From Saprospiraceae bacterium (GTDB lineage: Bacteria; Bacteroidota; Bacteroidia; Chitinophagales; Saprospiraceae), in assembly GCA_015490715.1 (NCBI GenBank), contig WFXH01000009.1, forward strand, positions 1 through 35,349: DNA of 35,349 nt. Direction: 5' to 3'. Under the pieces are notes generated by a model. It had not been told where the DNA came from, made no database searches, and saw nothing but the letters and a program-made list of their open reading frames with translations. Position numbers and translations under genes: made by a program. This document shows positions 8,074 through 13,986 of the stretch, one piece after another; within the stretch, counting starts at the first letter, position 1, and each line of letters opens with the position of its first letter.

Positions 8074-8784
8074 TTAGTCAAAGGTGACGTCGTAACCGGC
8101 ATCTTCGAGGCGCTCTTCCATGACGTCGACGAGGATCATGTAGAGGCCTTCGTCGATCTGTTCGATCATGTCCATCACGCCGGTCATATGCCAGATGAGA
8201 TAGAGTTCGATCAGCGTCTTTTCGTCGACCTTCCATCCCGTCTCGGTAGTATGCAGTGTCTCGGGGGGAAGGGCTTTGCGCCATACTTCGAGGTGTTCGG
8301 ATATTTCATTGACATGTCCGCCCCAGTCGGGGAAGGCGTTGGGCTGAAGCATGTCTGGAGACACTTGCGTACCAGTCGACATGATCTTGTAGATGATCCG
8401 CCCATAGCCTTCGAGGGCCTCCTTCGCCGACTGTAGACCGTTGCGCACGGCCACTTCCCGCATGACGGTGATGATCTGCCCCGGCGAATTTCCACGCGGA
8501 CAGCGGTCGCAAGAGAAGCACTGCGAACAGTCCCAGACACTGTCGTTCATCAAGGTATAGAGCAGATCCACATCTTCCCGCGCCGCCGCTTGAGCAATGA
8601 TGCGCGGACTAAAATCGTAAAAGCGCGCCGACGGACACGAGGCCACGCATATGCCGCATTCGTAGCATCCATAGAGCACATGCGGCCAGCGCTCATCCGA
8701 TTTCATCTCGTTAAAGAGACGCTCCTTCTCCTCGTACGGAACGTCGGCATATTTATTGGCGGATAAATCCAGTGCGAATTCCAT
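8074..8784 (-). CDS. shdrC1: sHdrC1, ferredoxin-type subunit
   Basis: A 236-residue protein with two [4Fe-4S] motifs near the N-terminus: C40-C43-C46-C50 (CYECGICVASCP) and C86-C89-C92-C95 (CSQCFSCDRCP). The second has only two residues before the last cysteine instead of the usual three. The helical C-terminal half has no cofactor motif. HdrC proteins pass electrons between the HdrB and HdrA subunits. It is followed by shdrB1, and preceded by lbpA with a 12-base gap, so the core order C1-B1-A-H-(C2B2) is intact. Confidence 0.88.
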   Translation of the reverse strand: MEFALDLSANKYADVPYEEKERLFNEMKSDERWPHVLYGCYECGICVASCPSARFYDFSPRIIAQAAAREDVDLLYTLMNDSVWDCSQCFSCDRCPRGNSPGQIITVMREVAVRNGLQSAKEALEGYGRIIYKIMSTGTQVSPDMLQPNAFPDWGGHVNEISEHLEVWRKALPPETLHTTETGWKVDEKTLIELYLIWHMTGVMDMIEQIDEGLYMILVDVMEERLEDAGYDVTFD

Positions 8785-8796
8785 AGTTTGACGATT

Positions 8797-9267
8797 TTAG
8801 TCTTCGTAGCTATCCGTGCCTTCGAGATGCGTACACTGCAATCCTTCGGCTTCGATTTTTTCGCGATATTTGGCTACTGCTTCATCGCCTGTGACCAGGT
8901 CTTTGAGCTCTTCGTCGAGATTGTCGGGCTTGAGCTTGACAACCCAGCCCTTGCGATATGGGCTCTTGTTGAGAAGTTTCGGATCATTTTCGAGCTCTTC
9001 ATTGATTTCGGCGATTTCTCCCGATACGGGGGCCTTGATCGGTCCTACCCATTTACCACTTTCAACCGTCGCTATGGGCTTTCCGCGCTTGCGGTACATG
9101 CCGATCTTCTTGGTCTTGGCGTGCAAGATGGGCCCGGCAAGCGATTGAGCAATATCGGTCATCCCAACCGTCACCGTGCCGTCGTCGTTGAGCTTAACCC
9201 ACGTATTGTCTTCTACCTTGTAATAGAGGTCTTTGGGAATGACGCAATTATTCACTCGCTCTACCAT
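8797..9267 (-). CDS. lbpA: Lipoate-binding protein LbpA (GcvH-like), copy upstream of shdrC1
   Basis: A 156-residue GcvH-fold protein with the lipoyl-lysine K72 in VESGKWVGPIKAPVSGE. This is closer to the usual GcvH hairpin (ESGK...PxSG) than the other copy at 3219-3671. The C-terminal part (DLVTGDEAVAKYREKIEAEG) is longer than in GcvH. It is encoded at the head of the Hdr subunit block, whereas the other copy is at its end. Having two carriers fits sHdr loci known to hold lbpA1 and lbpA2. Which copy serves catalysis is not decidable from sequence. Confidence 0.88.
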   Translation of the reverse strand: MVERVNNCVIPKDLYYKVEDNTWVKLNDDGTVTVGMTDIAQSLAGPILHAKTKKIGMYRKRGKPIATVESGKWVGPIKAPVSGEIAEINEELENDPKLLNKSPYRKGWVVKLKPDNLDEELKDLVTGDEAVAKYREKIEAEGLQCTHLEGTDSYED

Positions 9268-9279
9268 AATCCGCTGATT

Positions 9280-9657
9280 TTAAAAGTACATGACGTGATC
9301 ATAGCTCAAAGCCAAATCGATGATACTGGTGGCACCGAGTATCTCTACGCCGTCGATGAGGTCGTCGGGCGTCATATTCCAGAGGTTGAGGCTCTGCTGG
9401 CAGACGGCGAGCTTGACGTCGTTGTCCAAACACATCTGCAGCATGTCTTTGAGACACACATTACTCGACGGATCGAGTTTGATCATTTCAGCAACTCCTT
9501 TGCGCAGCTGATTGGTGCCGTTCATCGTAAACCATACCATGACTTCCATCTCCATGGCGGCTGCGGCCACGGCGTAATACAGCGGCGAATACGTGCGCGT
9601 AGGAGCTTCTACGCCGTGGGTCTGAATGACCAGTATCTTTTTTCCTTCCAGCTCCAT
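9280..9657 (-). CDS. DsrE-family sulfur carrier (short form, DsrE3C-like)
   Basis: A 125-residue single-domain DsrE-fold protein: an N-terminal strand (KKILVIQTHG), a small-residue helix (AVAAAAMEM) and a conserved cysteine at C86 in KLAVCQQSLNL, the usual position of the persulfide-carrying cysteine. Further cysteines are C68 and C76. DsrE proteins accept and hand on sulfane sulfur, usually with TusA. It is encoded between the ligase-like gene and lbpA, gaps of 13 and 12 bases. The subtype (DsrE3C) is inferred from size and association with tusA and shdr genes and should be treated as tentative. Confidence 0.78.
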   Translation of the reverse strand: MELEGKKILVIQTHGVEAPTRTYSPLYYAVAAAAMEMEVMVWFTMNGTNQLRKGVAEMIKLDPSSNVCLKDMLQMCLDNDVKLAVCQQSLNLWNMTPDDLIDGVEILGATSIIDLALSYDHVMYF

Positions 9658-9670
9658 AGGTCTATGCGTT

Positions 9671-10759
9671 TTACTTTGGTTTTGTCTGATCGATGCGTTT
9701 GATCTCTTCGATACACGTTTGAAGCCATCGTCTTAATTCGCCATCGATGGCTGGATGGATTACGGAGACTGCCAAATCCGCTATTGGCATGCCGTCCCAC
9801 CGATGTACGATTTCCTGAATTGCCGAGCCATCGTCCACACCTTCGACGGCCATCCACTTGGGATGGCGGATGCGTTCCTCGTGGATTTCGAAGAGCAGGC
9901 TTCCTCGGTCTGGCCACTTCAGCTGTGCGATGTAATGCTGTGCGCATACTTTGACGATGCGATCCGAGCTGCGTTTGCGGCGGTAGTGGAACAACCACGC
10001 TGGCGTGGACATTTCCCTATCGAGCTGCCGCATCGCTGTGCGCTCTTCTTCGGTAAAGGCCCCGCTCTCTATGCGGATGTGTGGCCAGAGTTGCTTCACC
10101 GCATCCAAGTAGCGCTGTCGCATCTCGGGCCAAGGCGGAAGGTGTTGCATCAGCTTAGAGAGCGTCGTCATCTTTTGCTGTACGCGCTGGCGGAAGCGCT
10201 CTCGAAAAGCCTCGCTGGGTGCGCGTAAGATTTTAGACATCCGGGCGAAGTCGAAGTCGAAGAGGAAGTTGCCCGTGATGATTTCGGCATGGCCGATGGT
10301 GGCTGCGCCCAGTCCCGCTATCTTTTTGCCCTCTACTTGGATGTCGTTGGGCTCTACATAGCGGGCATCGAGGCCGTAGCTGCGGAGCACTTCGATCATG
10401 GGCTGCGCAAAGAGCCGAAAGCGGTCTTGCACCCTCCACGGCAGCGACTTTGGATCAAAGACCCACTGGACAAAGACTTGTCCATCGTCTACCAACACCG
10501 TGCCGCCGCCCTGCTCCCTCCGTATTACGGGCAGCCCCTGCCGCGCGCAATACTCCAAATCCACCTGCTCTTCCGCATCCTGAAAATACCCTATGCACAC
10601 ATAGGCATCACTCGGCTTTGCAAAGACTATCGTATTGGGCACTCCCGGCTTTCGGCAATGCCCCAACGCGTGGTATATGGTCTGCGATCGTATGCCCGAG
10701 ACTCGACCGGCATCGATCCAGCGTATGTACTGCACCTTTTCAAATAAATAGGCTGACAT
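9671..10759 (-). CDS. Second lipoate-protein-ligase-like protein
   Basis: A 362-residue LplA-fold protein with a C-terminal accessory region. The signature RREQGGG (residues 80-86) and KKIAG (145-149) with the nucleotide-binding lysine are present, so it could be an active ligase or acyltransferase. It differs from the other ligase at 1102-2253: the Ser/Thr before GGG is a glutamine, and the segment after it (TVLVDDGQ) is also different. The start is uncertain because all candidates overlap the end of the upstream dsrE gene: ATG at 10765, ATG at 10759 (used here) or GTG just after that stop. It may serve the second LbpA or transfer octanoate between carriers. Neither role can be proved from sequence. 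Confidence 0.78.
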   Translation of the reverse strand: MSAYLFEKVQYIRWIDAGRVSGIRSQTIYHALGHCRKPGVPNTIVFAKPSDAYVCIGYFQDAEEQVDLEYCARQGLPVIRREQGGGTVLVDDGQVFVQWVFDPKSLPWRVQDRFRLFAQPMIEVLRSYGLDARYVEPNDIQVEGKKIAGLGAATIGHAEIITGNFLFDFDFARMSKILRAPSEAFRERFRQRVQQKMTTLSKLMQHLPPWPEMRQRYLDAVKQLWPHIRIESGAFTEEERTAMRQLDREMSTPAWLFHYRRKRSSDRIVKVCAQHYIAQLKWPDRGSLLFEIHEERIRHPKWMAVEGVDDGSAIQEIVHRWDGMPIADLAVSVIHPAIDGELRRWLQTCIEEIKRIDQTKPK

Positions 10760-11255
10760 CGGCATCGGCGGCAAACTCCAAAAATGTCGCCGCCCCTCCG
10801 ATCTCTATACCATCTATGAAATCTTCCTTCTTAAACCCAAAGACGTCCATCGTCATCTGGCAGGCGATGAGCCGCACACCCAGCTCCAAACACATCTCGC
10901 GCAGCTCTTCGACCGTTGCCACGCCCTTATTCTTAAAGGTCTTCTTCATCAAGCCCGTAGCCATGGCTTCAAACCACGGCACGTTGCTCATGATCAAATT
11001 GGGTATGGGCCAGTTGATCTTCTGAAACCACTCGGGACCAAAAGGCATGTTCATCGGCATGGCTGGATTGCCCAGCGGGGATACTTGCGCACTGATCTTC
11101 GGCTTGAGCAACGGAAGTCCGTAAAAGGTAAAAAATATCGCTACATCCCAATCCATCGATGCAGCACCCGAGGCCAGTATGAAAGGCGGATAAGCCCAGT
11201 CTAAAGTGCCGCGACTGGCAATGAGCGCTAAGCGACGTCTCTTTTCTTCGGCCAT
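10740..11255 (-). CDS. DsrE-family protein of the longer (DrsE_2/DsrE3A-like) type
   Basis: A 171-residue protein of the DsrE/DsrF/DrsH-like superfamily. It opens with a strand (RLALIASRG), has a hydrophobic middle (DVAIFFTFYGL) and a conserved segment LIACQMTMDVFG with C132, the probable sulfur-carrying cysteine; C122 lies nearby. The insertion rich in M, P and N at residues 60-95 is characteristic of this longer subfamily, which often sits beside tusA in sulfur oxidisers. It is 11 bases downstream of tusA and its 3' end overlaps the next gene. A sulfurtransferase relay with TusA is the likely role. Confidence 0.83.
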   Translation of the reverse strand: MAEEKRRRLALIASRGTLDWAYPPFILASGAASMDWDVAIFFTFYGLPLLKPKISAQVSPLGNPAMPMNMPFGPEWFQKINWPIPNLIMSNVPWFEAMATGLMKKTFKNKGVATVEELREMCLELGVRLIACQMTMDVFGFKKEDFIDGIEIGGAATFLEFAADADVSLFI

Positions 11256-11266
11256 GGCTCAAACGT

Positions 11267-11512
11267 TTAATGCGTCTTCTTGATCAAAAAGCGATATTCA
11301 CCATTGCCGAGGTCTTCTGCTACCAACAACTCGTGTCCCGTTTGCTTTGCCCAAGCCTTCATGTCGGGAATCGATCCGGGATCCGTCGAAATCATCTCTA
11401 AAATATCGCCTACCTTGAGCTTCTTGATGGCAATCTTGGTCTTCACAACGGGCATCGGACAACACAGCCCCTTGCAGTCGAGCGTTTCCGTAATTTCATA
11501 TTGCGCACTCAT
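11267..11512 (-). CDS. tusA: TusA sulfur carrier protein
   Basis: An 81-residue TusA/SirA-family protein. The CPxP motif is C18-P-M-P, in the segment LDCKGLCCPMPVVKTK, with a second cysteine immediately before it and another at residue 13. The ATG at 11512 gives a normal TusA length; the open frame reaches further upstream to 11614 but that part overlaps arsR and has no TusA similarity. TusA receives persulfide sulfur and passes it to DsrE partners and, in sulfur oxidisers, towards the sHdr complex. It lies 16 bases after the repressor gene and is the first enzyme-type gene of the operon. Confidence 0.93.
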   Translation of the reverse strand: MSAQYEITETLDCKGLCCPMPVVKTKIAIKKLKVGDILEMISTDPGSIPDMKAWAKQTGHELLVAEDLGNGEYRFLIKKTH

Positions 11513-11528
11513 GGCTATAGCGTTTGGT

Positions 11529-11837
11529 TTAGTATTCGATGTTGCACCGCTGCATACACCGCAGCACCTCCAACAACTCGGGAATGGCAATGCGATAGTA
11601 AATGCGCCTGCCATCCCGACGCGACGCCAGTATCCGCTTGTCCTTCATCTTGATCAAATGCTGCGAAATCTGCGCCTGCTCGCGCGCCAAGGCCTCCTGC
11701 AGCTTCGCCACCGACAGCTCCCCGTACTCCTTCAACAATTCCAAAATCTCCAGGCGCACGGGGTGCGCTATCACCCGCAAAATGTCTGCTATCCGCTCAA
11801 GCTTTGCCGGATGAATCTTGTTCGCTACTTCCAACAT
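11529..11837 (-). CDS. ArsR-family repressor, probable sHdr operon regulator (sHdrR-like)
   Basis: A 102-residue winged-helix ArsR/SmtB protein. The core is HPVRLEILELL, then a recognition region REQAQISQHLIKMKD and the beta-wing SRRDGRRIYYRI. The usual metal or redox cysteine before the recognition helix (ELCVCDL-type) is absent; the equivalent is ELSVAKL. The only cysteines are C94 and C98 in the last helix (CMQRC), four residues from the C-terminus. Related repressors of sulfur oxidation (sHdrR, SoxR) use a pair of cysteines that react with sulfane sulfur. It is first in the operon and overlaps with no gene, with a promoter and likely operator just upstream. Control of the whole sHdr operon is inferred. 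Confidence 0.85.
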   Translation of the reverse strand: MLEVANKIHPAKLERIADILRVIAHPVRLEILELLKEYGELSVAKLQEALAREQAQISQHLIKMKDKRILASRRDGRRIYYRIAIPELLEVLRCMQRCNIEY

Positions 11838-11863
11838 CTACCTCGTTTTTGCGGCCTAAAGAT

Positions 11864-11891
11864 ATGCAAATATATGCATATGTACATGCAT
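11864..11891. promoter_or_regulatory. Candidate ArsR operator: three ATGCA boxes
   Basis: ATGCA begins at 11864, 11874 and 11886. The second box is the centre of the perfect palindrome ATATGCATAT (11872-11881). Boxes 2 and 3 extend to ATGCAT, so boxes 1-2 and 2-3 both form inverted repeats. The cluster covers the -7 element and spacer of the promoter, so a bound repressor would block RNA polymerase. Symmetric AT-rich sites like this are typical for ArsR/SmtB proteins. The link to the adjacent repressor is inferred from position. Confidence 0.55.
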
Positions 11892-11899
11892 CGTGCCAA
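11867..11899 (-). promoter_or_regulatory. Bacteroidota-type promoter of the sHdr operon
   Basis: On the minus strand a TTG (11899-11897) and TATATTTG (11874-11867) are separated by 22 bases, matching the phylum consensus TTG-N(19-22)-TAnnTTTG. Transcription would start near 11860, about 20 bases before the repressor ATG at 11837. This is the only strong promoter seen upstream of the operon. Confidence 0.7.
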
Positions 11900-12014
11900 A
11901 AAATTATTTCTACGCACCTGCCGCGCGCCGCCTTTTGAAGTACTTCCAAGGCCTACTATTTCATACTAAATCAAGAATTTCACCATTTTATGTATGAAAT
12001 TGTTCGATGATGTG

Positions 12015-12022
12015 TATCTTTG
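12015..12022 (+). promoter_or_regulatory. -7 promoter element upstream of the SPOR gene
   Basis: TATCTTTG matches TAnnTTTG, 82 bases before the ATG at 12104. No TTG lies at the correct -33 distance. An inverted repeat, ATTTCATAC at 11958-11966 and GTATGAAAT at 11992-12000, sits just upstream and might be regulatory. Confidence 0.45.
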
Positions 12023-12103
12023 CAGCCGTAAAGATTTTTTTGCCAACATATCCGACCAACCTGCCTGAACGAAGTATTTCATAAACCGTAAAATCGCAAC
12101 TGT

Positions 12104-12727
12104 ATGAAACCGTGGTTAAAGTATTTGCTCTACGCCATAGCTGCTGTCGTCCTCACAATTTGGGTTATGGCCCTCGTCCGAAACTGCGGTGGGAATACCG
12201 ACGAGACGCATTCGAACGTCACCGCCGACACTAACGACGGCATCACCGAAGAGGAAATCAACCTCGAATCGCTCATCGAAGAGGAAGAAGCGTCTTTTTC
12301 TGAAGACCAGACCGATCAATCCTCTACGCCGGCAGAAACCACAGCCCCCGCCTCTTCCACACAAACAGACGACGCCACAGAATCGCCCACCTCAATCGTC
12401 GAAGAGAGCACTGAGGTCAACACTGAGGAGGAGCAGCCCTCTCAGGAGGCCACCCCACCCAAGACAGCGCCTTCGTCTTCTTCCGCTTCGACGGGCGAGT
12501 ACATGGTCATCGTGGGCAACTTCGTCGTGCCGACCAATGCCGAAAAGCTCGCGCGCAAACTTCGGGGTATGGGCTACGACGATGCCGAGGTCGTGGTCTT
12601 CGACTTTTCGGAATACCACACCGTCATCGCAGGGCGTTATAGCAGCCGTAGTCAAGCTGAAAAGATCAGAAATGCGCTTCGACGAAAGGGATTCCGCGAC
12701 GCCTACGTCCATAAAAAGAAACACTAA
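12104..12727 (+). CDS. SPOR-domain membrane protein
   Basis: A 207-residue protein with one N-terminal transmembrane helix (residues 8-25). A long acidic, Ser/Thr/Pro/Glu-rich linker (about 35-130) follows, then a C-terminal SPOR domain (about 131-204; YMVIVGNFVVPTNAEKLARKL opening, GRYSSRSQAEKI in the second half). SPOR domains bind denuded glycan strands of peptidoglycan, so the protein is probably anchored in the inner membrane with the domain in the periplasm, working at the cell wall or septum. It is divergent from the sHdr operon and its stop overlaps the next gene, so the two are coupled. Confidence 0.85.
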   Translation: MKPWLKYLLYAIAAVVLTIWVMALVRNCGGNTDETHSNVTADTNDGITEEEINLESLIEEEEASFSEDQTDQSSTPAETTAPASSTQTDDATESPTSIVEESTEVNTEEEQPSQEATPPKTAPSSSSASTGEYMVIVGNFVVPTNAEKLARKLRGMGYDDAEVVVFDFSEYHTVIAGRYSSRSQAEKIRNALRRKGFRDAYVHKKKH

Positions 12728-13742
12728 CGCCACACCGAAGGCTCTGTACATTTTACCCCTTCTGCTGGGGGCCCTCGTCCAATGGCAGTGCAAGTCGGAT
12801 GTCAAATACGAAAAGGCCCTCCAACAATCCTCCCCCACCGCACAAACGGAGCAAGCCCCTCCCGAAATCACCGACACCAGCCATTGGATGTACCACCTGC
12901 AGCAAGCAGAGACCTACTTTCAAAACCACCAGCACGGGCTGGCTGAACTCCACCTCAAGCGCGCCCTGCGCAAAAATCCCAATGCACCTCAAATCTATCT
13001 CGCCCTGGCTGAAGTGTATCTGGATTGGCCTAAGTCGCGCAAAGCCATTGAGGTGCTGGAAGAGGCCGTACAAAAATTTCCGCGCGATACCGCTCTGCGC
13101 CTCCAGCAGATCTACGTACTCCTGGTGCTCCGCCAATACGCTACGGCCCTGAAAAAGAGCTCCGAGCTCTTGCGTCTCGATCCGCAAAATGCACGCAACT
13201 ACTTCTTCCGCGGAATGATCTTCAAAGAGACGGGCCACGACTCGCTGGCATTGGTCAACTTCCAACGCGCCGTCGAGTTTGACCCCGAATTCATCGACGC
13301 ATACATCAACATCGGCGAAATCTATACACGCAAAAAAGATCCCATCGCCCTGCAATATTTCAACAACGTGCTCGACATCGATCCCGACAATCCCTTGGCG
13401 CTCCATTCCATCGCCTACTTCCATCAAGTGACGGGACACCCCGATCGCGCTATCGAAATCCTCGAAGACCTCATCAAAAAACAGGGGAAATACTACGACG
13501 CCTACCTGAGCCTGGGACTCCTCTACCTCGACAAGGAAGACTACCGCAAAGCTTTCGAAAAGCTCAGCATCTTACTCTCGATCAACGACCAATACCTCGA
13601 CGCTTACTACTACCGCGCCGTCGCCGCCGAAGCACTGGGATTGAAAGAGCAGGCCATCAAGGACTTAGAGACCCTCCTGAGCTTCGCCCCCGACTACCCC
13701 AATGCACGAGAACTCCTCCAAAGCCTTCAGAAAGAGAAATAA
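12672..13742 (+). CDS. Tetratricopeptide-repeat protein, probably exported
   Basis: About 356 residues from ATG 12672, which overlaps the end of the SPOR gene by 56 bases; a start just after that stop (at a CTG codon) is an alternative. Near the N-terminus is a hydrophobic stretch (ALYILPLLLGALVQW) ending in QC, which may be a loose lipoprotein signal although the residue before the cysteine is unusual. From about residue 75 there are roughly eight TPR-like helical pairs (for example HGLAELHLKRALRKNPNAPQ, DAYINIGEIYTRK). TPR proteins act as scaffolds. Its pairing with a SPOR protein suggests an envelope role. No specific partner is visible. Confidence 0.8.
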   Translation: MRFDERDSATPTSIKRNTNATPKALYILPLLLGALVQWQCKSDVKYEKALQQSSPTAQTEQAPPEITDTSHWMYHLQQAETYFQNHQHGLAELHLKRALRKNPNAPQIYLALAEVYLDWPKSRKAIEVLEEAVQKFPRDTALRLQQIYVLLVLRQYATALKKSSELLRLDPQNARNYFFRGMIFKETGHDSLALVNFQRAVEFDPEFIDAYINIGEIYTRKKDPIALQYFNNVLDIDPDNPLALHSIAYFHQVTGHPDRAIEILEDLIKKQGKYYDAYLSLGLLYLDKEDYRKAFEKLSILLSINDQYLDAYYYRAVAAEALGLKEQAIKDLETLLSFAPDYPNARELLQSLQKEK

Positions 13743-13778
13743 CGCCTTCACACGGGCTTCCAACATTGCCAGCATTTT

Positions 13779-13796
13779 AAGACATGTGTCTTTTTT
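13779..13796 (+). terminator. Weak hairpin with T-run after the TPR gene
   Basis: AAGAC-ATGT-GTCTT forms a 5-bp stem followed by TTTT, 37 bases after the TPR stop. The stem is short and AT-rich, so termination would be weak. Confidence 0.3.
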
Positions 13797-13913
13797 AAGG
13801 TCGTGTAGTATAAAACCGTAGGTGCGAGGGCTTTAGGATGGTTTAGATGATGTATAAAATCGCGGACCACTATGATTTGATCGACTTCAAGCTGATTTTC
13901 TGACACCGATACT

Positions 13914-13944
13914 TTTGCAACACAGGATTTTTGAATTAACTTTG
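13914..13944 (+). promoter_or_regulatory. Bacteroidota-type promoter of the YifB gene
   Basis: TTTG (13914-13917), a 19-base spacer and TAACTTTG (13937-13944) give a full -33/-7 match. The ATG follows 42 bases later, leaving a leader of about 35 bases. This is the best plus-strand promoter in the window. Confidence 0.7.
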
Positions 13945-13986
13945 TAGTGTTGAGAAAATTGGGGTGAACGCCCAAAAGGGAAAGCG

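Noticed and set aside
3699-8784. Methanogen-type or hydrogenase-linked heterodisulfide reductase
   Set aside because: HdrA is short and lacks extra ferredoxin domains, there is no MvhD or hydrogenase gene, and tusA, dsrE and lbpA are typical of the sulfur-oxidising form.
3219-9267. Reading the two GcvH-like genes as glycine cleavage H proteins
   Set aside because: No gcvT or gcvP is present, both proteins are longer than GcvH, and both sit inside the Hdr-like gene block.
11513-11614. N-terminal extension of TusA
   Set aside because: It overlaps arsR and has no similarity to TusA; ATG 11512 gives the normal family length.
11958-12000. Inverted repeat ATTTCATAC...GTATGAAAT as a terminator or operator
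   Set aside because: The loop is 25 bases, the arms are AT-rich and no T-run follows; possible regulatory role only, so it was not given its own feature.
12189-12671. A long upstream extension of the TPR protein in a second frame across the SPOR gene
   Set aside because: Its translation is low-complexity Arg/Pro/Ser, typical of a frame-shifted shadow, and the SPOR frame has clear domain structure.
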